36,668 nucleotides of DNA, taken from the NCBI GenBank assembly GCA_030447685.1, contig JAUJOK010000033.1, forward strand, positions 27,032 to 63,699. The letters are read 5' to 3'. Origin of the DNA: Armatimonadaceae bacterium (lineage in GTDB: Bacteria; Armatimonadota; Armatimonadia; Armatimonadales; Armatimonadaceae). Positions within the stretch are counted from its first letter, which is position 1; each line of letters starts with the position of its first letter. Below the pieces are notes generated by a model. That model did not search any database. It saw only the letters and a list, made by a program, of their open reading frames with translations, and was not told where the DNA came from. The position numbers were made by a program, and so were the translations under genes. Positions 24,181-31,692 of this stretch are shown here, one piece after another.

Positions 24181-25301
24181 CTACCGGACAGGCTGCCCAG
24201 CCCTGTCCGATTCACGCTCGTAAAAAGCGAACACGCGCCGCAGTTTTTCAGCATGCTGGTACAGGTCGTTGAGGTTCTCTATCGGCACGCGTTCTTCCTT
24301 GCGCTCCTCATCGAAAATACCCACGTGTTTCTGCGCGCGGTTGAAGTGCAGCCGGGCCAGGGGCTTGCGGTTGTTGTCATCGAGTAGGATGCCCATATAG
24401 CTCTGGGTGTCCCGGTGGACGATGCGGTTCGGGTCCACGAGATCGCGGAGGAGTGCCTTGATGATGTAAAAGCCTTCTAACTCCTCTTCCGTGGTCTGTA
24501 TCAGGCGCTCCTTCATCTGCGCCTCGGTTTCGGCTGGGGGAGCCCCGTTCTCAGTGGGAGCAGGGGAGGGTGGCGCGACTTCGGGGGCAGCCGTTCCCGA
24601 CATAGCGGACTTTAAGCGGTCATTGATGCGCTCATTAACCAGTAGGTTAAAACTGCGCTTAGTAATGCCAGAGAAGTATGTGCGCCGGGCAGGGGTCAGC
24701 GAACCATCAAACACCTTAGACGCGAAAAAGCGCACGAACTCATCCGTCGGGTTTTCCATCTGTTCGGTGAGCAGGCGCTTGATTTCTCGGGTGTACTTCA
24801 AGTCACCGGCGGCTGTCATTAGGTCATCCAGATTGAAGGCGGGCTTGGTGAGCTTCTTGACCTCGCTGACAACGTTCTCGTTTAGCTCCAGCAGGTTGAC
24901 TTCCAGAAAAGGCCGCTCGCATCTTGTTCGGCGCTTCCAGGTCGGTGAAGAACTGGTAAGCAATCCCATTCGTCAGGACGCCGATGCGGGCCTCAGTTGT
25001 GGAAAAGTAGCGGAAGAGTTGCGAAGCGTGCTTGACGTTAAGGTCGCCGCCGCAGTGCTTGCACTCAAACAGGAGGATGATCTTGTCATCTTTCTTGATG
25101 GCGTAGTCCACCTTCTCCCCTTTTTGATGGCATAATCGGCGGTGAACTCGGGATCACCTCGGTCGGGTCGAAGATGTCATATCCCAGGATGTTGATGAAG
25201 GGCATCACGAGCGCGTTCTTGGTCGCCTCTTCCGTCTGAAGCACGGGGCAAAGTTTGGGGATTTTGGCGGCGAGTGCTTGAAGCTGGTCTATGAAATCCA
25301 C
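24181..25301 (-). pseudogene. HsdR N-terminal-like PD-(D/E)xK nuclease-domain protein, three frameshifts
   Basis: GTG at 25301 with GGAGG 7 bases upstream starts DFIDQLQALAAKIPKLCPVLQTEEATKNALVMPFINILGYDIFDPTEVIP. One-base shifts near 25150 and 25118 restore a PD-(D/E)xK core, VDYAIKKDDKIILLFECKHCGG, with the Asp and E-x-K in place, then LFRYFSTTEARIGVLTNGIAYQFFTDLE. A third shift near 24920 leads to ERPFLEVNLLELNENVVSEVKKL and on to the stop at 24181. Joined, it is about 370 residues, normal for stand-alone type I restriction enzyme R-subunit N-terminal-domain proteins (COG4748-type). The C-terminal domain (about 250-370) includes YMGILLDDNNRKPLARLHFN. These proteins occur in phages, islands and defence regions; no methylase or helicase partner is here. 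The GGGG and TTTTT contexts suggest sequence indels. Confidence 0.8.
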
Positions 25302-25642
25302 GGTGTTTCCTCCTGTTGAAACGGTGATGCTACTGAACCTCACCCCCATTAATTCCGATGTACCACCGGGCATTAGAAGGGCTATCCGTGTCCTGGTCGT
25401 GGCTGCGATTCCCCAGATCACGCCTTATATATCTGATGAACCGGTTCGACACGCGGCTGCCTATTCCCTTTGCGATTTTAGAGGTTCTTGAAGGCGCAAT
25501 AGCCGCGCCCATGGCAGAAGGCTTCTTGTTTCTGACGGGGCTATAATGAAGGCGAGGGTACTCCAAGGTTCTGGGGGGATACGGAGTGCCATGACACCGG
25601 GTGAAGCTCTGCTTTTCTCCCACCGGGAATATAAGGACAGCC
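25302..25642. other. Divergent promoter region, no supported gene
   Basis: It lies between the minus-strand HsdR-N-like operon and the plus-strand coupled small genes, so it must hold promoters for both. A 62-codon plus frame at 25358-25546 has a plausible hydrophobic end (FAILEVLEGAIAAPMAEGFLFLTGL) but no ribosome-binding site or family match. Minus frames across 25330-25785 look like shadows. Confidence 0.35.
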
Positions 25643-25735
25643 ATGAATCCCGACGATATGGAAAAGGCAATCATACGTTCCCGTAGAGCGTTCATAAAGG
25701 GGAGGCTAAAAGGGACAAATACCTCCGCCAGGTAA
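25643..25735 (+). CDS. 30-residue coupled small protein
   Basis: ATG at 25643, preceded by AAGGACAGCC. It encodes a short helix-forming basic peptide (MNPDDMEKAIIRSRRAF). Its stop overlaps the next start as TAATG at 25733-25737, a translational-coupling arrangement. That coupling and the ribosome-binding site are the only support; no family. It could be a leader peptide for the 25735 gene. Confidence 0.45.
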   Translation: MNPDDMEKAIIRSRRAFIKGRLKGTNTSAR

Positions 25736-26133
25736 TGCAAGCCGATGTCCCCGTTGGTCACAAGGCTATAAAACTGCTTCGGCATTTCGAAACGCTAAGA
25801 GCGGAAAACGCGGCTCTTCTGCGCTCCCGTTTCAACTATGATGCCAGCACAGGCACGTTCAGCACGCCAAACGTCAGCATATCGTTCGAGGCATGGACTG
25901 AAGCGCAGGGGGCACGTATCAATTGTCTTATAGGCGCATTAGGTGCGGCTTATATGCGTCAAGCTGCATACCGCGCGCCCATAAGCATTAGCGGCACGTT
26001 GATGTTCGAATCGATGATAAAGGCGTTCGAACAATTCCAACGGGAAGCTGTGCCCTACATAATATTGCGCCATACGAAATTGCCTCGACAGTACGAAATG
26101 TCGCCATTTCCGGTTGGCTGGCGTCGAGGATGA
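25735..26133 (+). CDS. Hypothetical protein
   Basis: 132 residues, ATG at 25735 overlapping the preceding stop (TAATG). Mixed alpha/beta with no signal peptide or membrane helix: AIKLLRHFETLRAENAALL, RFNYDASTGTFSTPNVSISFEAW, INCLIGALGAAYMRQAAYRAPISISGTLMFESMIKAFEQFQREAV. No family recognised. Its stop overlaps the next ATG as ATGA at 26130-26133. The gene is AT-richer than the chromosomal genes at the left of the window, fitting an acquired element. Confidence 0.6.
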   Translation: MQADVPVGHKAIKLLRHFETLRAENAALLRSRFNYDASTGTFSTPNVSISFEAWTEAQGARINCLIGALGAAYMRQAAYRAPISISGTLMFESMIKAFEQFQREAVPYIILRHTKLPRQYEMSPFPVGWRRG

Positions 26134-26219
26134 ACCAGCAGAATACGCGCCTGGAGAACATGCTTAGCCGTGAGCAATCCACATTTGAACAGGGGCTGGC
26201 AGCGGAATTACCTGGGTGA
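26130..26219 (+). CDS. 29-residue coupled small protein, or 5' part of the next gene
   Basis: ATG at 26130 in an ATGA overlap with the gene before. It encodes a helical peptide (NQQNTRLENMLSREQSTFEQ) and stops at 26219. It overlaps the 26170 frame by 50 bp in another register. A single indel near 26215 would fuse it to the sigma-like protein, giving that gene a better start. I cannot tell which is right. Confidence 0.35.
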   Translation: MNQQNTRLENMLSREQSTFEQGLAAELPG

Positions 26220-26646
26220 AGTTACCATTCGGGATGTCGCTTCGATGGTGCTGAGCGAGTTTTCTAATATTCACAAAGAGATAGCTAAAGACTGGGACGA
26301 ATACTTTAGGAATGAAACGAGCTTTTCTTTAACCGAAACTGACATGCGTGCCGATGTAGTGGGAGGTATCCGAGATTCACCCTTAGAGACTGTGCCCTGT
26401 TATGACGATCCCCTGCAAAGGCTGATTGCTCGTATCGAAGCCGCCGAAGAGGGCGAACGGCATACAGAGAGACTGAAGTGGCTGGATACTTTACCGCCCG
26501 TCGAACGGGACGTGCTGATTTTAGATGCTGTGGGTCTGAAGCGCAAAGAGATCGCACGCGCACGCGGCGTCAGTGAAGAGACCATAAAGACTCAGCTTGG
26601 CAGTGTTCGGAAGAAAGTACGAAATAGGCAAGAAAAAAAAGATTAA
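26170..26646 (+). CDS. Protein with C-terminal sigma-70 region 4/LuxR-like helix-turn-helix
   Basis: 158 residues from GTG at 26170; the start is doubtful because there is no ribosome-binding site (see the overlapping frame at 26130). The N-terminal half is helical (VTIRDVASMVLSEFSNIHKEIAKDWDEYF). The C-terminal 60 residues read ERLKWLDTLPPVERDVLILDAVGLKRKEIARARGVSEETIKTQLGSVRKKVRNRQ, the pattern of sigma region 4 in ECF-type factors and of LuxR HTH domains. No region 2 is present, so it is probably not a full sigma factor. It would bind DNA and may control the element, as late-gene activators of phages do. It is followed by a terminator at 26676. Confidence 0.65.
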   Translation: MSNPHLNRGWQRNYLGEVTIRDVASMVLSEFSNIHKEIAKDWDEYFRNETSFSLTETDMRADVVGGIRDSPLETVPCYDDPLQRLIARIEAAEEGERHTERLKWLDTLPPVERDVLILDAVGLKRKEIARARGVSEETIKTQLGSVRKKVRNRQEKKD

Positions 26647-26675
26647 CTCAATAGGGAAATCTTATCCCCCATTTT

Positions 26676-26724
26676 GGCCCCGCCCTGCATACGAAGTGAA
26701 ACCGCAGGCCGGGGCCTTTCTTTT
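26676..26724 (+). terminator. Rho-independent terminator after the HTH gene
   Basis: GGCCCCGCCCTGC (26676-26688) pairs with GCAGGCCGGGGCC (26704-26716), 12 of 13 positions, then TTTCTTTT (26717-26724). It begins 30 bp past the stop at 26646 and closes the coupled small-gene operon. Confidence 0.8.
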
Positions 26725-26763
26725 GGTTCCGCCCGACGGAGAACTTTGGGAGGATGTTTCCTG

Positions 26764-26979
26764 ATGACCAGCTTTATCGCGATTTATCGTGGCGCTGATG
26801 TTACAACTGCCAAACTGGTGGCGGTAAGCACAGACCCCAATTTGGTCGGCTATGTATGTTCTCACCTGCTCCAGGCAAAGGCTACAGGGGCTACGCCTCA
26901 TGACCCCGTTCTTGCAGCCCTGAACGACGGTCGGCGTACTGCTCTTCAGTTGATTCAAAATGAGGGCGAGGACGGTTAG
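26764..26979 (+). CDS. Small hypothetical protein
   Basis: 71 residues from ATG at 26764; GGGAGGATG lies upstream. Reads TSFIAIYRGADVTTAKLVAVSTDPNLVGYVCSHLLQ, then NDGRRTALQLIQNEGEDG: a short alpha/beta protein, no signal or membrane segment. No family recognised. First of a run of small genes ahead of the primase-helicase. It begins just after the terminator at 26676, so a new promoter should lie in 26725-26763. Confidence 0.55.
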   Translation: MTSFIAIYRGADVTTAKLVAVSTDPNLVGYVCSHLLQAKATGATPHDPVLAALNDGRRTALQLIQNEGEDG

Positions 26980-26980
26980 C

Positions 26981-27178
26981 ATGCCCCGGCGAGCGCGACC
27001 TGTCCACCTCAAAGCCATTCCCGCGCCCATCAGCGAGCAGGAGAGCATCCGCCGCGTCGCCCGTGCGGCTGAGGTTCTCCTTCGCATCCAGGCCCGGATT
27101 GACGCGCAGACCGCGCCCGCCACTGACTTACCCGAAGAAAAAGACGACTGCCCCCGCAAAGAGCAGCCGCCTTCGTGA
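26981..27178 (+). CDS. Small hypothetical protein
   Basis: 65 residues from ATG at 26981, one base after the previous stop; GAGGACGG precedes it. A basic start (MPRRARPVHLKAIP) is followed by a helix EQESIRRVARAAEVLLRIQARID and an acidic/basic tail. No family recognised. Tight spacing supports cotranscription with its neighbours. Confidence 0.5.
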   Translation: MPRRARPVHLKAIPAPISEQESIRRVARAAEVLLRIQARIDAQTAPATDLPEEKDDCPRKEQPPS

Positions 27179-27183
27179 ATTTG

Positions 27184-27207
27184 TTCGCCGTCTGTGGGGA
27201 CGGCGAA
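27184..27207. repeat. Hairpin between small genes
   Basis: TTCGCCGTC (27184-27192) pairs perfectly with GACGGCGAA (27199-27207) around six bases. No T-tract follows. It sits just before the ribosome-binding region of the 27224 gene and could modulate its translation. Confidence 0.45.
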
Positions 27208-27223
27208 GGAAGATTGATAACAG

Positions 27224-27433
27224 ATGTCAACCCATGTTAACACGATTACAATGATAATTGCCACCGGGACGAACACTTTCCGTGCGGCGCGTTTGTCCCT
27301 GGTGCCGCCAACGGCGAAACAGCAGGATGAGCTTGCCCGGCTTGGCTTCCATGGGGAACGGCCCGCCACCCGTGCCGAAGTTGCCCGGTTGCGGGCATGG
27401 CTTCGCCTTCAGAAGGGGGGGCAGGTGTCGTGA
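27224..27433 (+). CDS. Small hypothetical protein coupled to the primase gene
   Basis: 69 residues from ATG at 27224 (GGAAG 11 bases upstream). The C-terminal half (PPTAKQQDELARLGFHGERPATRAEVARLRAWLRLQKGG) has the spacing of a small DNA-binding or adaptor helix pair. Its stop overlaps the primase start as GTGA at 27430-27433, indicating coupled translation. No family recognised. Confidence 0.55.
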   Translation: MSTHVNTITMIIATGTNTFRAARLSLVPPTAKQQDELARLGFHGERPATRAEVARLRAWLRLQKGGQVS

Positions 27434-29306
27434 ACAGCCAGGAGCGCATTGACAAGGTATTAGACCGGCTCAAAAATGTTAAATCCGGCGGCACCGGCAA
27501 ATGGACAGCCCTTTGCCCCGCCCATGACGACAACGAGCGCAGCCTGGGTATCGGCGAACGTGACGACGGGCGTATCTGGGTCAAATGCCACGCCGGTTGC
27601 ACCCGTGATGCTGTTCTCGCCGCGCTGAACCTGGAGAGCCGTGACCTGCTCCCGTCTCCGGGGAGGCAGCCAGAGGCAAGCCAGCAGCGCCGGATTGCTG
27701 CGACCTATGACTACACGGACGAAAGCGGCAATCTGCTTTATCAGGCAGTTCGCTTCGCCCCCAAAGGCTTTGCCCAGCGCCGTCCCGACGGGCGCGGCGG
27801 CTGGATTTGGAACCTGAACGGTGTGCGGCGTGTGCCCTATCGCCTGCCGGAACTGCTGGACGCTGTGAAGGAGGGGGGCGTCGTCTTCATCTGCGAAGGC
27901 GAGAAGGATTGCGACAACCTGTGGGAACTGGACCTGCCTGCCACAACGAACGCAGGCGGGGCCGGTAAGTGGAGCGACGATTTCTGCGCGTTTTTCCGTG
28001 GTGTCAGTGTGGTTATTCTGCCGGATAACGACCTGCCCGGCCAGGAACACGCGCACAAGGTGGCCGCGTCGCTGTATAGCGTTGCCGACGCCGTTGTCGT
28101 GGTAGACTTGCCGGGCCTTCCGGAGAAGGGAGACGTGTCAGACTGGCTGAAGGACGGGGGAAGCTGCGACCAGCTTGTCCAGCTTGCTATGCGCGCCCCG
28201 ATCTGGGAGCCGAAGCCGGAAGTGCCTTCGCCCAGTGCTCTTTCCTCTGATGAGCGGCGAAACGCGCAGGTGGTCTGTCTGTCGGACGTAAAGCCGGAAA
28301 GCGTCTCCTGGCTCTGGCGTGGGCGCATCCCATTCGGTAAGTTGACCCTGCTCGATGGCGACCCCGGCCTGGGCAAGTCCACGCTGTCGCTCGACCTCGC
28401 CGCGCGCCTGTCCGTCGGTGGCACGATGCCCGGCGACACAACACCCGTCGAAGCCGCCGCCACATTGCTGCTGACCGCCGAAGATGGCCTTGCCGACACG
28501 GTGCGCCCGCGCCTGGAAGCGGCAGGCGCAGACGTGACACGCATCCATGCTCTGCGCGATGTGCCGGAAACAGGTAATGACGACGGACGCACCACCTTCC
28601 GTCCGCCGATGCTTCCCGATGACATCGCGCTGATGAAAGAAATCGTTCAGAAGCATGGGGTTCGGCTGATTGTCATTGACCCGCTGATGGCCTTTCTGTC
28701 GGGACGGGTGAAGTCCTTCCACGACCAGGACGTTCGCCGCGCGCGTGCGCCCCTTGCAGCGATGGCCGAGGAGACCGGGGCGGCTGTTTTGGTTTTGAGG
28801 CACTTGAACAAGATGCAGGGGGAAGCGCCCTGTACCGGGGAGGCGGCTCCATCGGCATCGTCGGCGCGGCGCGGTCGGCGCTGCTGGTGGGCAAGCACCC
28901 CGACGACGAGAACCGGCGCGTGCTTGCCCCCGTCAAGAACAACCTTTGCCCCGCCGCAGAATCGCTTGCCTTCTGCCTGAGAAGTGACGAGGAGGGGGCA
29001 GCCGCCCGTATCGCCTGGGAAGGGACAACGCCGGTGACAGCCGACCGGCTGCTGGCGGCACCGGCCCCGGATTCTGCCAGTGGCGGCGCGCGAGAAGCCG
29101 AAGAGTTCCTGCGGGACCTTCTGGCAGAAGGGCCGATAAAATCTGCGGACGTGGACAAGGCGGCCAGGGACGCCGGGATAGCCAAAGCAACGCTTCGCCG
29201 GGCAAGGGACAAGGTAGGAGTTAAGGCGCGAGCCGTAGGCAGTCCAGCCCGTGGCGGTTATTGGGAATGGTCGTTGCCACAAGATGTGGGGGTGGAAGAC
29301 GGTTAA
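27430..29306 (+). CDS. Primase-helicase: CHC2 zinc finger, TOPRIM-like and RecA-like ATPase domains, one frameshift
   Basis: GTG at 27430 (AGGGGGG upstream), overlapping the preceding stop. A primase-type zinc finger comes first: C29, H32, C53, C57 (CPAHDDNERSLGI, KCHAGC). Next is a TOPRIM-like region (VVFICEGEKDCDNL near 150, VVILPDND near 195), then a RepA/AAA_25 RecA-like ATPase with Walker A GDPGLGKST at 310-318 and Walker B LIVIDP near 413. The frame breaks at the G5 run 28818-28822. One extra base restores GSALYRGGGSIGIVGAARSALLVGKHPDDENRRV and the C-terminal domain with an HTH-like end (SADVDKAARDAGIAKATLRRARDKVGV), stopping at 29306. About 625 residues when joined, the size of phage and plasmid replication proteins. 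It would prime and unwind the element's DNA. The homopolymer site suggests a sequence error. Confidence 0.85.
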
Positions 29307-29375
29307 GGTGCTCACCTTTTGTTAAGATGCTCATTCATTTTGGATGAGCATCTTAACATCTTTTGAGCATCTTAA
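29303..29375. repeat. Symmetric four-copy 12-bp repeat array
   Basis: TTAAGGTGCTCA (29303-29314) and TTAAGATGCTCA (29322-29333) face TGAGCATCTTAA (29345-29356) and TGAGCATCTTAA (29364-29375). Spacers are 7, 11 and 7 bases, so start-to-start distance is 19 bp in each half and the array is a near-perfect palindrome. The first copy contains the primase stop codon. It could be iterons for replication, an operator cluster, or a complex hairpin terminator between the convergent genes. Confidence 0.8.
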
Positions 29376-29396
29376 GGCAAAGCCGTGTCGCGGGCA

Positions 29397-29864
29397 TCAT
29401 GGCTGTCGCCGGTTCCAGGCAAGCGGGTAAAACCCTTGAAGCGCCAAGACTGTCTCCGCCGACTGTATCTGACGCAGGTTATCCGGCTGCTGTACCACCA
29501 TCCGCCGTCGGCGCGTCTTTACCCTGCCGGTTCTTTGGTCGTGGTACTCTTCCTGATAAGGCACCACCAGCGGCTTCACGGCGTCCAGCCCCCGCAGCAA
29601 GGAAACATGCGGCCCCAACGGGTGGGTTGACACGTCAACCGGCTGGTTCTGTCTTAGCACCGCCCGCGCCGCTTCAAACCGCTCCTGGTTCACCCGGTGC
29701 AGCAGATTCGAGCGCAAGTTGTCATAGGCCGCACTCCGAGGGTGCCGGTAGCCTGCCGTGCGTGCCGCCTGTGTCGGCGACTCGCCCGCCGCCAGCGCCG
29801 CTATCCAAAGCTCCTGCATGGCATCAGGCGCTTTGTCGCTGTCGTGTCCCTTGCTGGAAGCCAT
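29397..29864 (-). CDS. Helix-turn-helix protein resembling small terminase subunits
   Basis: 155 residues from ATG at 29864. The N-terminal third reads AMQELWIAALAAGESPTQAARTAGYRHPRSAAYDNLRSNLLHRVNQERFEAARAVL, the pattern of terminase small subunits (a helix, then A/G-rich turn, TQAA-AGY, then a recognition helix). The rest (PLVVPYQEEYHDQRTGRVKTRRRRMVVQQPDNLRQIQSAETVLALQGFYP) is basic and would suit DNA binding or oligomer contacts. No large terminase, capsid or portal gene is in the window. Convergent to the primase gene. A different HTH regulator is possible; ribosome-binding site weak. Confidence 0.5.
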   Translation of the reverse strand: MASSKGHDSDKAPDAMQELWIAALAAGESPTQAARTAGYRHPRSAAYDNLRSNLLHRVNQERFEAARAVLRQNQPVDVSTHPLGPHVSLLRGLDAVKPLVVPYQEEYHDQRTGRVKTRRRRMVVQQPDNLRQIQSAETVLALQGFYPLAWNRRQP

Positions 29865-29955
29865 ATCATCATTTTACCGTCCTCGCGCGTGCGTGAAGCG
29901 TCGGGACAGGCACGGCGTGAGGGTACCCGCCACAAGCACGCGGCGCTCCCTTCGA

Positions 29956-30008
29956 CTAACATGTTTGGCGGTCTTCGCGGCGCGGGCAGGCGCTTTACCT
30001 AACATGTT
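29956..30008. promoter_or_regulatory. Paired palindromic CTAACATGTT sites
   Basis: CTAACATGTT at 29956-29965 and again at 29999-30008, 43 bp (about four helical turns) apart. Each holds the perfect palindrome AACATGTT. They lie 92-144 bp upstream of the terS-like gene (minus strand), as operators for it might. The 29865-30108 gap contains no gene. Confidence 0.4.
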
Positions 30009-30108
30009 AATCCGGAGCGAGCAGGCGGCAACTGGCTTTATCCTGCCGTATCGCCCGCTGTAGCGTCTAAACCGGTTAGTCAACTTAAACCGACCAGTTC
30101 ATCACAGA

Positions 30109-31614
30109 CTATCTGGTTTGACCCTGCACCTCTATTTGGCTGCCTGCGCGTTCAATTTGAACATCAAAAACGCTATTCTTTTCCTGCTGAAGGATGCGGG
30201 TAACATCTATCCATGTCCCCACCGGCGTAAACGATGTCTCACTATCTAAACGTATCCCGGTGATCTGGTCGCCTGCCTTGAACTGGGATGAAGGATAAGC
30301 ATAACGAATGACAGCCTTAGAGGTGAAGATGGGATCAGGCCATACATCCTTTAGGTTTACGAATAAAGCTCCCAGAACCGGAGCCGGCATGGAATCCTGG
30401 AACTTATGAAGATTGAACCAGGGTTGGTTCTTCACAACCATTAACAGTTTGATATAAGCTGATCGAGTTCGCTGTGATTCGGCCATGAATCGGGCGGAAA
30501 CCGCTTCTCGCAATTCGGTCGAGCGTTCAAATGCAAGGCCAATATAATCGAGTTCTGCCTTGTACCGATCAGAGGCGGCATTCCTAAGTGCTTTAACTGT
30601 GTCAAAGAACGTATTTATGTCATAGGCTCCGGTGTGTTCCGTAAATGAATCATATCGACGTACGGCGGAATTAAACGAGTTCTTCCGAAGGGTAACAGCG
30701 TTTATGCGCCTGGTTGCCGACTCACTCCCTATAGGTTCCCCGCTATACAACTCAAGTTCCCATGCCAAAAGCTCTTTGCCTACATCACCGACATAGCTGA
30801 CGAATGCGGCCATAAAACGCTCGGCAGCCTTAGTATCAGAAGTGCTATGACTTGGGGGTTCCTCAAATACCTTCGAGGGAAGTGTCGTTGATGGGGGCAT
30901 GGCTAAGCGAGAATTGCTTTCCAGACCATTATCCGATAAGAATTTCTCTGTGGTTCGAAAGCCTTTCTTTACTATGTCGCCCAGCGATTTGTTAGCGACG
31001 CCCATATTTAGGGATTGGCCGCGGGTAAACGTGAAGCTGGCAAAGCCGACGACATAACCCCGTTGGTCAATAATCGGACTACCTGAACTACCAGGACTGA
31101 TAGGGGCAGTTATTTGAAGGAGTTTGGTGTTACCTGAGACTCGTTTGGCACTCAGGATGCCGGACGTGATGGTGTGAGTGAGGAAACCCAGTGGATTACC
31201 TATTACATAGAGCGTGTCACCAGGGGAAATGCTGTTTGTTGTTGCCAAATTCAGGTGCGCTGGACCTTGCTCATGTAACATCAAAACAGCAGCATCATCC
31301 TCTTTATTGACCCCGACTTTTGCAATCTTATAGCTCTTCCCTGTAGCGTCCGTGACACGCAACGTTTTTGCATCCTTGATGACATGGTAGCAAGTAGCGA
31401 CAAACCAGCCATCACCAATGAAAAAACCGGTTCCCGCCCCCTTATCCGTCTCGACACGCACTACGGCATTTTTGGAACGCTCAAAAACTTGCTTCGCCGT
31501 AAGACTGGTTTTGCGGCCAGGTCTTTGGACAGGCCCATCTTCCGGGCATGCTCCGGCAGTGATTGATGTCAACAACACGCCTGCTAACAGAAACCTAAAT
31601 GTCGTCTTCCGCAT
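30109..31614 (-). CDS. Exported trypsin-like serine protease with C-terminal PDZ-like domain
   Basis: 501 residues from ATG at 31614, with GGAGG five bases upstream; two earlier ATGs lie within or before that site. An N-terminal signal segment (FLLAGVLLTSITAGAC) may be a lipoprotein signal. The S1 chymotrypsin-fold domain has the triad H77 (VATCYHV), D107 (KEDDAAVL) and S177 (SPGSSGSPI), with GTGFFIGDGWFV and GNPLGF as in HtrA-type proteases. About 250-420 is helical and unrecognised. The end (FKAGDQITGIRLDSETSF... DVTRILQQ...VFDVQIERAG) matches a PDZ domain. So it is a periplasmic or surface DegP-like protease with an unusual middle. Same strand as the nuclease and secreted protein upstream. 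AT-richer than the chromosomal flank. Confidence 0.85.
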   Translation of the reverse strand: MRKTTFRFLLAGVLLTSITAGACPEDGPVQRPGRKTSLTAKQVFERSKNAVVRVETDKGAGTGFFIGDGWFVATCYHVIKDAKTLRVTDATGKSYKIAKVGVNKEDDAAVLMLHEQGPAHLNLATTNSISPGDTLYVIGNPLGFLTHTITSGILSAKRVSGNTKLLQITAPISPGSSGSPIIDQRGYVVGFASFTFTRGQSLNMGVANKSLGDIVKKGFRTTEKFLSDNGLESNSRLAMPPSTTLPSKVFEEPPSHSTSDTKAAERFMAAFVSYVGDVGKELLAWELELYSGEPIGSESATRRINAVTLRKNSFNSAVRRYDSFTEHTGAYDINTFFDTVKALRNAASDRYKAELDYIGLAFERSTELREAVSARFMAESQRTRSAYIKLLMVVKNQPWFNLHKFQDSMPAPVLGALFVNLKDVWPDPIFTSKAVIRYAYPSSQFKAGDQITGIRLDSETSFTPVGTWIDVTRILQQEKNSVFDVQIERAGSQIEVQGQTR

Positions 31615-31692
31615 TTGAACCTCCATCATTCACTCAGAACCAGGGTCTCCGTTATGGGGAGTATTCTGGTGGCGAATATCCTGTTGGTCGTC

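Noticed and set aside
25330..25785. Minus-strand frame of 151 codons in the divergent region
   Set aside because: It overlaps the start of the plus-strand coupled genes and has no ribosome-binding site; composition looks random.
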